Assembly: GCA_016649675.1 (NCBI GenBank)
Contig: JAENXG010000002.1
Coordinates: forward strand, 1-32,515
From: Methyloceanibacter sp.
Lineage (GTDB): Bacteria > Pseudomonadota > Alphaproteobacteria > Rhizobiales > Methyloligellaceae
Direction: 5' to 3'
Length of the DNA: 32,515 nucleotides
Shown here: positions 1 through 6,813 of the stretch, piece by piece
How positions within the stretch are numbered: position 1 is the first letter of the stretch
Layout: each line of letters starts with the position of its first letter
Position numbers and translations under genes: made by a program
The notes under the pieces: model-generated
The model's database searches: none
What the model was told of the DNA's origin: nothing
What the model saw: the letters and a program-made list of their open reading frames with translations, nothing else

Positions 1-63
1 ATCGTATGGGAAGCGCTCGATCCGGCCCATTGGCATTTGCGCAACAGTGGTCCGCTGTTTTGA
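1..63 (+). CDS. C-terminal end of an unidentified protein (partial)
   Basis: The first frame is open from base 1 to a TGA at 61-63 and encodes about 20 residues ending HLRNSGPLF. The gene begins before the window, so neither family nor length can be judged. Support is only that the frame is open, rich in ordinary residues, and followed by a transcription-stop region on the same strand (terminator at 286-318). I do not recognise the tail. It could also be a chance open frame. Confidence 0.35.
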   Translation: MVWEALDPAHWHLRNSGPLF

Positions 64-112
64 ATCGCGCCCCTGCACAATGTTGAAGCCTGGCGCGGGG
101 CTAGGCTAGCTT

Positions 113-318
113 TGCATCACAAATGGGGGACGGGGCTGGGGGGCCTAGTTACCTGGAACGAACGGCAGAGCTTAGAGGGATCTGAAGCAACACCGAACTT
201 AAGGCTCAGGAACACGATGGGGGGGCGAGCTGAAGCCCGCTGTTAAAGGCCATGCCTTTGGCGCTCGGCTCGTTTCGCAGGGAAGACCGGCCCGGTCCAT
301 CCGGGCCGGTTCTTTTTT
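113..318 (+). ncRNA. Candidate structured non-coding RNA (or long 3' UTR) ending in a strong terminator
   Basis: No convincing reading frame lies between 64 and 385, yet the region ends in a near-perfect intrinsic terminator on the plus strand. Possible promoter elements are TTGAAG at 83-88 and TAGCTT at 107-112 (18-base spacing), which would start an RNA near 114 of about 205 nt. CCTG near 151 followed by ACGA could pair with TCGT and CAGG near 270-281, giving a long-range stem. It does not match what I recall of tmRNA, SRP RNA or RNase P RNA, and I could not establish 6S RNA. The alternative is a long 3' UTR of the gene ending at 63. The start is a guess; the 3' end is well supported. Confidence 0.4.
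286..318 (+). terminator. Intrinsic terminator, plus strand
   Basis: A perfect 10-bp GC-rich stem (286-295 with 301-310) closes a five-base loop TCCAT and runs directly into a T-rich tract (TTCTTTTTT). The T-tract is only on the plus-strand side, so it ends a rightward transcript. Confidence 0.9.
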
Positions 319-325
319 GTCCAGG

Positions 326-371
326 GCATGATCTTCGAAAAGTGGGCACCGGTTTTCCGAAAAGATCATGC
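326..371. repeat. Palindromic dispersed repeat (REP/RIME-like) of the rhizobial type
   Basis: A 46-base near-palindrome starts GCATGATCTT and ends AAGATCATGC, with an inner core GTGGGCACCGGTTTTCC. Elements of this design (GCATGATC arms around a CCGGTTTTCC-like core) are very common between genes in Bradyrhizobium-type genomes. It lies 14 bases beyond the stop of the minus-strand fructosamine kinase gene and may form a hairpin at the 3' end of that transcript. It is the only copy in the window. Confidence 0.75.
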
Positions 372-385
372 TCAAAAATAGTCTT

Positions 386-1258
386 CTACAGTCCGAGCTT
401 CGCGAGCGTCCGATCGATCCCGGCAAGATAGGCTCGCCCGAACAGCCTCACATGCACGAGCGTCGGGTAGAGATTGTAGATGTCGCAGCGAAGCTCGTGA
501 AAACCGGGCTCGAGCGGCAATAGAGCCTCATAGGTCTCGAAGAAGGCCTTGCCGAACGTCCCGAACATCGTGGTGAAGGCAAGCTCGATCTCTGCATGGC
601 CGCAATAGATGGCGGGATCCACGAACCCCGCGATCCTTCCTCCGCTGACCAGCACGTTCCCGGTCCACAGATCCCCATGCAGCAGGCTCGGGAAGGCGGG
701 CTCGATGAGATAATCGTCGATCCGCTCGGCCAGTCGCTCGACGCGGGCGTACAGCTGAGCCGGCAGGTTTCCCTCCGCATGCGCCCTCTCGGCCATGGCC
801 ATGAGGCGATGGTCCCGGAAGAAGGGCACCCAGCGCGACGTCTCAGGGTTTGGTTGGGGAAGCGGTCCGATCTGCGTATCGCGCGCATAGCCGAATCGCG
901 CTTTGGGACTTGCATGGAGCTTGGCGATCAGCTCCGCGGCGTGACGCTCGACGCTGTCGGTGATGGCGCCGCCGTCGTTGTCGATGAAGTCCATGACGAG
1001 GAGGTTGGCGTCGGCATAATGGACATGCGGGACGGGGAGCTCCGAATGGCGCGCAAGCTCGCCGAGCATATAGGCCTCAAGCTCAAGCCCTGAGGTGCGG
1101 CCAGAACCTGCGTGCCGCGCCTTGACCGCCAAGCGCCGCCCGTCGGCAAGACACAGCTTGAGCCCGGTGAGGCCGAAGCCCACGGGGAGGGGGCTCGTCT
1201 CGACGGCGCGCGCGTCCAGCACCTCTTCAAGCCGCGACTTGAGCTCGTTGTCACCCAT
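386..1258 (-). CDS. Fructosamine kinase family protein
   Basis: This 290-residue protein belongs to the fructosamine/ketosamine-3-kinase family (protein-kinase-like fold), which phosphorylates sugar-amine adducts and may help remove glycation damage in the cytoplasm; the real substrate of bacterial members is usually unproven. The catalytic loop LLHGDLWTGNVL (HGD plus downstream N) is intact, followed by the metal-binding segment FVDPAIYCGHAEIELAF. The length fits the family. I chose the ATG at 1258 (MGDNELKSR) because the 11 residues of the longer frame (to 1291) look unlike a family N-terminus. It is divergent from the LpxH-like gene, with about 115 bases between starts. A plus-strand frame over 596-1093 is a shadow. 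Confidence 0.88.
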   Translation of the reverse strand: MGDNELKSRLEEVLDARAVETSPLPVGFGLTGLKLCLADGRRLAVKARHAGSGRTSGLELEAYMLGELARHSELPVPHVHYADANLLVMDFIDNDGGAITDSVERHAAELIAKLHASPKARFGYARDTQIGPLPQPNPETSRWVPFFRDHRLMAMAERAHAEGNLPAQLYARVERLAERIDDYLIEPAFPSLLHGDLWTGNVLVSGGRIAGFVDPAIYCGHAEIELAFTTMFGTFGKAFFETYEALLPLEPGFHELRCDIYNLYPTLVHVRLFGRAYLAGIDRTLAKLGL

Positions 1259-1373
1259 CACGCCGCCGTTAACCCACACCGCCAATGTCACAAGGCTGAA
1301 ACAAAATCACTTTAAGTCCGGGCGCATCGTATTGAAAACATGGGACGAAGACGACGTGCAGCATGAACCCGGG

Positions 1374-2162
1374 ATGAGGCGTTACCGCGCACTATTCATC
1401 TCGGACCTGCATTTAGGCACCAAGGCCTGCCAAGCCGAAGCCTTCCTCGATTTCCTGCGTTGCCACGACGCGTCCCACATCTACCTCATCGGCGACATCG
1501 TCGACTTCTGGCGCATCAGGCGCGGCATTTACTGGCCACAGTCCCATAACGACGTGCTGCAGAAGCTCCTGCGCAAGGCCCGCAAGGGAACCGACCTCGT
1601 CCTCATTCCCGGCAATCACGACGAGGCGCTGCGGGACTATTGCGGGGTGAGGTTCGGCGGCATCGCCATCGAGCGCAACACCATCCATGTCGGCGCCGAC
1701 GGCAGGCGTTATCTCGTCATGCACGGCGATGAGTTCGACGTCGTGGTGCGCTATGCCAAATGGCTCGCCCTTCTCGGCGACTGGAGTTACGAGCTCGCGC
1801 TTTGGGCGAACACGCATTTCAACGTCTTACGCCGCTGGCTCGGCATGCCCTACTGGTCGCTCTCGGCCTATCTCAAGCACAAGGTCAAGCGGGCGGTGAA
1901 CTATATCGGCGAGTTCGAGATGGCCCTTTCCCAAGAGGCGCGCCGTCACGGGGCGCAAGGCGTGATCTGCGGCCATATCCATCATGCCGCCATGCGCCAG
2001 GTCGGCGACGTGATCTACATCAATACCGGCGATTGGGTCGAAAGCTGCACGGCAGTGGCCGAGACCGAGGAGGGGGTTTTCGAGATCGTCCGCTGGACGC
2101 ACCCGCCCGAGGGCATGAGCAGGCCAGAGCCGCTTGTCGAGGAGTTCGAGGCTGCCGCCTGA
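1374..2162 (+). CDS. LpxH-like UDP-2,3-diacylglucosamine diphosphatase / metallophosphoesterase
   Basis: This calcineurin-like phosphoesterase of about 262 residues has all the metal-site motifs in order: FISDLHLG, GDIVDFW, GNHDE, HGDEFD and GHIHHA. It falls with the alphaproteobacterial proteins annotated as UDP-2,3-diacylglucosamine diphosphatase, which release lipid X in lipid A synthesis at the inner membrane. The true substrate of this branch is less certain than for E. coli LpxH. The open frame extends far upstream over the antisense kinase gene, so the start is uncertain: ATG 1374 (MRRYRALF) sits just before the conserved core, while GTG 1356 has a slightly better upstream GGGA. The stop overlaps the ATG of the glycosyltransferase by one base (TGATG), implying translational coupling. 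Confidence 0.88.
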   Translation: MRRYRALFISDLHLGTKACQAEAFLDFLRCHDASHIYLIGDIVDFWRIRRGIYWPQSHNDVLQKLLRKARKGTDLVLIPGNHDEALRDYCGVRFGGIAIERNTIHVGADGRRYLVMHGDEFDVVVRYAKWLALLGDWSYELALWANTHFNVLRRWLGMPYWSLSAYLKHKVKRAVNYIGEFEMALSQEARRHGAQGVICGHIHHAAMRQVGDVIYINTGDWVESCTAVAETEEGVFEIVRWTHPPEGMSRPEPLVEEFEAAA

Positions 2163-3388
2163 TGCGGGTGCTCGTCGCGACCGATGCCTGGCACCCTCAG
2201 GTGAATGGGGTTGTGCGGACCTATGAGCGCCTCGCTCAGGAGGCGCCGAAGCTCGGCTTCGAGGTCAGCTTCCTTGCGCCCTCGCTGTTCCGCACGCTGC
2301 CTTGCCCGACCTATCCCGAGATCAGGCTGGCGCTCGCGAGCCCGGGGGCGATCGCGCGCCACATCGAGCAAATGCGTCCTGATTTCATCCACATCGCCAC
2401 GGAGGGACCGATCGGGCTCATGACCAGGCGCTATTGCCGCAAGACGAGGCGACCCTTCACCACGAGCTATCACACCCGCTTCCCGGAATATGTCTCGGCT
2501 CGCCTGCCGGTGCCCGAGGCTTGGTGCTATGCCTTGCAGCGCCGGTTCCATAACGCTTCCGCCGGCACCTTCGTCGCGGCGCCGTCGGTCGCGGCCGAAC
2601 TCAAGGCGCGCGGCTTCGAGCGGCTGATGCTGTGGTCGCGCGGAGTCGATACCGAGCTGTTCCGGCCGAGGCCTGTGCGGCTGTTCGGCGAAGGGCCCGT
2701 CTTTCTCTATGTCGGCCGCATCGCGGTGGAGAAGAACATCAAGGCCTTTCTCGATCTCCCCCTTCCCGGCCGCAAAGTCCTGGTCGGCAGCGGCCCGCAA
2801 ACTGCCGAGCTCGAGCGCCTCTATCCCGAGGCGTTGTTTGCCGGTTCGAAGCACGGCGAGGATCTGGCGCAAGCTTACGCCTCGGCCGACGTCTTTGTGT
2901 TTCCGAGCCTGACCGACACGTTCGGCCTCGTGCTGCTCGAGGCGCTCGCCTGCGGCGTGCCCGTGGCCGCCTACCCAGCGAGCGGGCCAAGAGACGTACT
3001 CACCGATCCGCGCGTGGGCGTGCTCAGCGCCGATCTGAGGGAGGCGGCGCTAAGGGCGCTCGATCTCGACCCGGACGCGGCTCGAGCGCATGCGCTCCTC
3101 TATAGCTGGGAGAATTCGGCGAGGCAGTTCATGGAGAATATGCTGATCGCCCACAATATGGGCTTGCCCGATAAAAGGGCACGCTTTCGGCGCTGGCGGC
3201 AGAAGCGAACAGAGCAAAGAAAGCAAAAGAAAACGGCCCGGTTGGGGGGAAACCGGGCCGTCTCATTCTCATACGTCACTTTGGGGGACGCTTTGGGGGA
3301 AATCGCGTCCTCCTTGAGATGGTTAGCGACCTCTGCGGTGTCAAGAGGGGGAGCGCAAAGTCTCCGCATTCTTTCGCTAAGCCGCTAG
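2162..3388 (+). CDS. GT4-family glycosyltransferase with an unusual C-terminal tail
   Basis: This 408-residue GT-B fold transferase starts with RVLVATDAWHPQVNGVV and has the donor-site segment FPSLTDTFGLVLLEALACG (E-x7-E type), as in glycolipid transferases such as the SqdX/MgtA group. Its overlap with the LpxH-like gene suggests the two act on one envelope lipid or glycolipid; this is inference from context. The family core ends near residue 335-340 (about base 3180). The remaining ~70 residues are very basic (RRWRQKRTEQRKQKK) and then read straight through a GC-rich hairpin at 3233-3261 that is a minus-strand terminator. The last ~45 residues are therefore probably non-family read-through over a small RNA locus, although no earlier in-frame stop exists. 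Confidence 0.88.
   Translation: MRVLVATDAWHPQVNGVVRTYERLAQEAPKLGFEVSFLAPSLFRTLPCPTYPEIRLALASPGAIARHIEQMRPDFIHIATEGPIGLMTRRYCRKTRRPFTTSYHTRFPEYVSARLPVPEAWCYALQRRFHNASAGTFVAAPSVAAELKARGFERLMLWSRGVDTELFRPRPVRLFGEGPVFLYVGRIAVEKNIKAFLDLPLPGRKVLVGSGPQTAELERLYPEALFAGSKHGEDLAQAYASADVFVFPSLTDTFGLVLLEALACGVPVAAYPASGPRDVLTDPRVGVLSADLREAALRALDLDPDAARAHALLYSWENSARQFMENMLIAHNMGLPDKRARFRRWRQKRTEQRKQKKTARLGGNRAVSFSYVTLGDALGEIASSLRWLATSAVSRGGAQSLRILSLSR
3225..3261 (-). terminator. Intrinsic terminator, minus strand (inside the glycosyltransferase tail)
   Basis: A perfect 11-bp stem (3233-3243 with 3251-3261) closes a C-rich loop on the minus strand and is followed there by TTTTCTTTTG. On the plus strand the downstream sequence (CTCATTCTCAT) is only weakly T-rich, so the minus strand is the main direction. 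It ends the candidate small RNA and/or the CheZ-like transcript. Confidence 0.8.
3225..3309 (-). ncRNA. Candidate trans-acting small RNA with three C-rich runs
   Basis: On the minus strand an exact TTGACA (3339-3344) lies 17 bases before a weak -10 (CATCTC, 3316-3321). About 85 bases later comes an intrinsic terminator. The predicted RNA carries three C-runs, at 3295-3299, 3283-3287 and in the terminator loop at 3244-3249, each in a CCCCC(C)AA context that would be single-stranded and could pair with G-rich ribosome binding sites. Exposed C-rich loops are typical of alphaproteobacterial Hfq-dependent small RNAs. It lies antisense to the 3' end of the glycosyltransferase and downstream of the CheZ-like gene. 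It could instead be only the 3' UTR of that gene. No family name is assigned. Confidence 0.45.
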
Positions 3389-3408
3389 AACGATTCAATA
3401 AATTCGTT

Positions 3409-4350
3409 TCAGCCGAACAGCGCCGCCCGCTTGACGGCGTGCAGCTTGGCAAGCGTCAAGGGCTCCGGCCGCTCGAAGGCCTCGCCGGCGGGGGAGCCGG
3501 GGGCATGGCGCGCCGCTTTCCATGTGGGCGCCCGGTCGGCCACCGCTTGCGCTTCAAACCCGACCGGGCTTGGCGCCTTTGTTTCGCGCTCGCTCAGCAT
3601 GTGATCGACGTCGTCTTGCCTCAGCCCTTCGCCTTTGCGCTGAGGTCCGTTCAACAGGCGCTCGCCGTCGCGTCCCGCCGCTTCTGCGAATGCCTCCATC
3701 CGCGCGGCGATGTCGTCGATCTTGAAGGCGATATCGTCGACGCCCCAGATCTCGATCATGGCGTTGATGCGCTGCTCGATGAAGCGGAGTGCCCGCACCA
3801 CTTTGCCGGTTCGCTGCCCGGTGATGTCCTGGAACGAGCAGGCGGTGTAGATGTCCGTGGCGCGCTGGTCGATCCGGTCGCAGAGCTCGATCTCGGTGCC
3901 GCGCTCGCGCAGGGTCCAGGCGACCTCCTGGATCTCCTCGGCGGCCTGCAGAATGTCCGAGGTTGCCCTCTCGGTCGCCTCGACGATGTGATCGAGCTCT
4001 TCGGTGGCGCTGATGAGCTGCTTGTCGAAGTGCTGCGGCGGCCTGATCTGTGCGATCTCGCGCCGCGTGCGCGCAATCGCCTCGCTCATTTCGACGAGAT
4101 CGGCAAAGACATTCCCCGGCGGCGCTTGTCGCTGCGGCTTGAGCACCGCGGTCTCGAGTTTGGCGATGGCCTCGAGCAGCATGTCGGTTTCGGCAGTCCG
4201 GTTGCGGCGGGCATATTCGGCGAGGAACCAGCGTCCGCGCGGGAAGGCGCTCAGCGCGGATTCGAGCGCAGCATAGTCCGTGGCCAGCCCGGATCGAGGC
4301 GGAGCTTCGGGCTGGGCTGGGAGTGTGCCGTCTGCGGCGCGTTCCGGCAT
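3409..4350 (-). CDS. CheZ-like chemotaxis protein phosphatase
   Basis: This 313-residue, mostly helical protein carries the CheZ active-site signature CSFQDITGQR at residues 171-180. D175 and Q179 correspond to the Asp and Gln of E. coli CheZ that hydrolyse phospho-CheY. The flanking helices (ATSDILQAAEEIQEVAW and RALRFIEQRINAMIEIWG) match the four-helix-bundle core of alphaproteobacterial CheZ-like proteins. The N-terminal 80 and C-terminal ~100 residues are family-variable, Pro/Ala rich and probably disordered. No che or flagellar gene adjoins it, so the partner receiver is unknown; it may act on another single-domain response regulator. It converges on the glycosyltransferase, with 20 bases between stops. 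Confidence 0.85.
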   Translation of the reverse strand: MPERAADGTLPAQPEAPPRSGLATDYAALESALSAFPRGRWFLAEYARRNRTAETDMLLEAIAKLETAVLKPQRQAPPGNVFADLVEMSEAIARTRREIAQIRPPQHFDKQLISATEELDHIVEATERATSDILQAAEEIQEVAWTLRERGTEIELCDRIDQRATDIYTACSFQDITGQRTGKVVRALRFIEQRINAMIEIWGVDDIAFKIDDIAARMEAFAEAAGRDGERLLNGPQRKGEGLRQDDVDHMLSERETKAPSPVGFEAQAVADRAPTWKAARHAPGSPAGEAFERPEPLTLAKLHAVKRAALFG

Positions 4351-4422
4351 GGTGGCAAGGCTAGCGTGATTCGGGGTAAGGGCCGAGTGTAGAGGGGAAC
4401 GACTAGGGATTCGTTAACCTCC

Positions 4423-5649
4423 ATGACCGAGCTGGCGCAAGCGCGCGTCCCGTTTCCTTCCTTCGCCTTGCGGCTCGGCTTCCTCTACGCCGCTCTGTTT
4501 CTGGTGGTGGGCTGCTATCTCCCATACCTGCCGGTCTGGCTCCATTGGCGGAACCTCGATGCCGACGAGATCGCCGGGCTTCTCGCCACCCCGCTCTTCA
4601 TCCGCATCCTGTTCACGCCGGCCATCAGCTTCGCCGCCGACCTCTTGGGGGGCCGGCGCGCGATCCTCATCGCTCTCGCTTGGGGGTCACTCGCCTCCTT
4701 CCTACTGCTGTGGGCGGCTGACGGTTTCTGGCAGATGCTCCTCGCCACGGTTCTGCTTGCCATCAACTGGACCACGATCATGCCGCTGATCGAGACGGTG
4801 GCGGTGGCGGGCATCAGAAGCGGCGCGGTCGATTATGGCAAAGTGAGGCTGTGGGGCTCGCTCAGCTTCATCGTGGCAAGCCTGGGCTCGGGCCTTCTCA
4901 TCGGCACGCTCGGGGCTGGCACGGTCCTGCCGCTGCTCGTTGCGGGAACGGCGGCGATGGTTCTTGGCGCCCATCTCTTGCCGCGTGAGGTTGCGGGTCG
5001 CGGCCCTCTCGCCCCGGCAAGGCCCCGCCGCATCAGGCTCGCCGACGCGTTCGACCTCGTGCGCGCGCCGCTCTTCCTGCTGTTTCTTCTGGCGGCGAGC
5101 ATGGTCCAGGCCAGTCACGCGCTGTATTACAGCTTCGGCAGTCTGTATTGGCGGGCGCAAGGCATTCCCGACGGCGCCATCGGCGCGCTCTGGTCGGTGG
5201 GCGTCGTCGCCGAGATCGCGCTCTTTGCCGCTTCGGGACGAGTCATCGCGTCGATCGGCACGGCAAGGCTGCTGATGCTCGCCGGGCTCGCGGCAACCTT
5301 GCGCTGGGGCCTCATGGCGGTCGATCCGCCTCTATGGGCAACGGCGATGCTGCAGACGCTCCATGCCATGAGCTTCGGCGCCGCTCATCTCGCTTCCATT
5401 CATTTCATGACCCATGCCGTGCCGGAGGATCGCGCCGCCACCGCCCAAGGCCTTTATGCCGCCGTTGTCGCAGGCCTCGTGCTGGGCGGCGCCACCATCG
5501 CCTCCGGCCCGCTCTATCGGACATTTGGCGGTGAAGCTTACGCCGCCATGGCCTGCCTTGCGCTTATCGGGGCGGGCAGCGCCTTTCTCCTCATGCGGCG
5601 CTGGCGCGGCGGACTGGTCGTGGGAGCGGCCGAGCCGCCCACCGCGTAG
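4423..5649 (+). CDS. MFS transporter, MFS_1-like / HcaT-type
   Basis: This is a 408-residue inner-membrane protein with about 12 hydrophobic segments. The conserved DYGKVRLWGSLSFI segment near residue 138-151 is typical of the MFS_1-like family that includes E. coli HcaT (phenylpropionate uptake) and nucleoside-type permeases. Substrate cannot be told from sequence. The N-terminus LYAALFLVVGCYLPYLPVWL fits the first transmembrane helix. The ATG at 4423 lies just behind GTTAACC, with no strong ribosome site visible. It stands alone on the plus strand, 72 bases from the divergent CheZ-like gene and about 125 bases before the Spy-like gene. Confidence 0.9.
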   Translation: MTELAQARVPFPSFALRLGFLYAALFLVVGCYLPYLPVWLHWRNLDADEIAGLLATPLFIRILFTPAISFAADLLGGRRAILIALAWGSLASFLLLWAADGFWQMLLATVLLAINWTTIMPLIETVAVAGIRSGAVDYGKVRLWGSLSFIVASLGSGLLIGTLGAGTVLPLLVAGTAAMVLGAHLLPREVAGRGPLAPARPRRIRLADAFDLVRAPLFLLFLLAASMVQASHALYYSFGSLYWRAQGIPDGAIGALWSVGVVAEIALFAASGRVIASIGTARLLMLAGLAATLRWGLMAVDPPLWATAMLQTLHAMSFGAAHLASIHFMTHAVPEDRAATAQGLYAAVVAGLVLGGATIASGPLYRTFGGEAYAAMACLALIGAGSAFLLMRRWRGGLVVGAAEPPTA

Positions 5650-5774
5650 GGTCGCCCACGACTTTTTGGCCGCAGTTTGATCGTTGATCCTTCTCAAGGC
5701 AGGGAGTGATCAGGGCGATATAGTTGCGGTCCACAATGCGAGACGGCCCTGAAGGGGCCTTCAAGGAGGATGCG

Positions 5775-6398
5775 ATGCGGATGCTCCAGAAATTGGCGCT
5801 TGCGAGCGGCTTGGCGGTTGCTGCCGCCGCATTTCCGGCTATGGCGCAGCAGGGCCAGCAGCAAATGCCCATGATGGGCCAGGGCACTGGCGGCATGATG
5901 GGCCAGGGCGCAGGCGGAATGATGGGCCAGGGCGCAGACGGAATGATGGGTCAGGGCGGACCCGGCATGATGAACCAGGGCATGATGGGCGGCTGCCCGA
6001 TGATGGGAGGCATGATGGGTCGCGGCATGGGGATGGGCGGCATGATGGGCCCGATGACGGGGATGATGATGGGCTCCGGCCCAATGATGGAAGGCGGGCT
6101 GGCTTATCAGAAGGCCGAGCTTGCCATCACCGAGGACCAGACCGCGGCGTGGGATAGCTACGCGGCCGCCGTCAAGGCGCGCGGTACGGTCATGCAGGGC
6201 ATGCATGCCGACATGATACAGGCGATGCAAACCGGGAGCGCGGCAGCGCGCATGGACGCTCACATCAAAGCTATGGAGAGCATTGTCGAGAGCCTGAAGG
6301 CACTGAAGCCCGCGACGGAAGCTCTCTATGCCGTACTCACCGACGAGCAGAAGAAGAAGGCCGATCAATTGCTGGGCGGCGGTTGCGGCATGATGTGA
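5775..6398 (+). CDS. Methionine-rich periplasmic Spy/CpxP-like (LTXXQ) protein
   Basis: This 207-residue exported protein has a signal peptide (basic start, hydrophobic run LALASGLAVAAAAF, likely cut after AMA). A segment from about residue 30 to 100 is almost entirely Met, Gly and Gln, built on a 7-residue MMGQGxG unit repeated in tandem. The C-terminal half is a Spy/CpxP helical domain with LTXXQ-type motifs AITEDQTAAW and LTDEQKKKA. Such domains act as periplasmic chaperones or metal sensors; the Met-rich part suggests Cu(I) or Ag(I) binding, which is inference. The ATG at 5775 follows AAGGAGGA (5763-5770) at ideal spacing; the 17 upstream codons of the open frame are not needed. A DUF302 gene follows by 17 bases. 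Confidence 0.87.
   Translation: MRMLQKLALASGLAVAAAAFPAMAQQGQQQMPMMGQGTGGMMGQGAGGMMGQGADGMMGQGGPGMMNQGMMGGCPMMGGMMGRGMGMGGMMGPMTGMMMGSGPMMEGGLAYQKAELAITEDQTAAWDSYAAAVKARGTVMQGMHADMIQAMQTGSAAARMDAHIKAMESIVESLKALKPATEALYAVLTDEQKKKADQLLGGGCGMM
5875..5965 (+). repeat. 21-base tandem repeats coding MMGQGxG
   Basis: Four successive units of about 21 bases (pattern GGCATGATGGGCCAGGGCGCA with third-base changes) lie inside the Met-rich part of the Spy-like gene. They remain in frame and probably vary in copy number between strains by slippage. Confidence 0.8.
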
Positions 6399-6415
6399 GC
6401 GGCGCACGGACCTCG

Positions 6416-6802
6416 ATGAGCTACCATTTCTCCAAGCGGCTTAATCTCCCCTTCGACCAGGCGGTGACGGGCGTGATCGAAGCGCTGAAGCGCGAGGGCT
6501 TTGGTGTGCTCACCGATATCGACGTTAGAGCGACGCTCAAAGCGAAGCTCGGCGAGGATTTTCGTCCCTATAGGATTCTCGGCGCCTGCAACCCCCTCCT
6601 TGCGCATCGCGCATTGCAGCTCGAGGACAAGATCGGCACCATGCTCCCCTGTAACGTCGTGGTGCAGGAGCATCCAGGTGCCGGTGTCGAAGTTTCAGCC
6701 GTCGATCCGGTGGCCTCCATGCAGGCGATCGAGAATCCCGGCCTCGCTGAGGTGGCGAACGAGGTCCGAGCCAAGCTCAAAAGGGTCGTGGAAGGTTTGT
6801 AG
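6416..6802 (+). CDS. DUF302 domain protein
   Basis: This 128-residue protein spans one DUF302 domain: an N-terminal FDQAVTGVIEALKREGFGVLTDIDV strand-helix-strand, the conserved LGACNPLLAHRAL segment (Cys and His conserved in the family), then LPCNVVVQE. The biochemical role of DUF302 is unknown; these genes often lie beside sulfur or copper-related periplasmic genes, and the Met-rich Spy-like neighbour fits that. No signal peptide is seen, so it is probably cytoplasmic. The ATG at 6416 was preferred to 6383 because the first 11 residues overlap the previous gene's stop and are not family-like. It is probably co-transcribed with the gene before it. Confidence 0.85.
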   Translation: MSYHFSKRLNLPFDQAVTGVIEALKREGFGVLTDIDVRATLKAKLGEDFRPYRILGACNPLLAHRALQLEDKIGTMLPCNVVVQEHPGAGVEVSAVDPVASMQAIENPGLAEVANEVRAKLKRVVEGL

Positions 6803-6813
6803 GGGCTGCGCGC

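Noticed and set aside
113..318. tmRNA, SRP RNA or RNase P RNA at the left edge
   Set aside because: Their diagnostic conserved segments are not visible; left as an unnamed candidate RNA.
596..1093. 165-codon plus-strand open frame
   Set aside because: Exactly antisense to the fructosamine kinase gene, which has intact motifs; a GC-rich shadow frame.
3319..4392. 357-codon plus-strand open frame
   Set aside because: Antisense to the CheZ-like gene with its DITGQ active site; no recognisable domain.
5875..5965. Short tandem repeats as a CRISPR array
   Set aside because: Units are contiguous, in frame and encode Met-Gly-rich sequence; there are no spacers.
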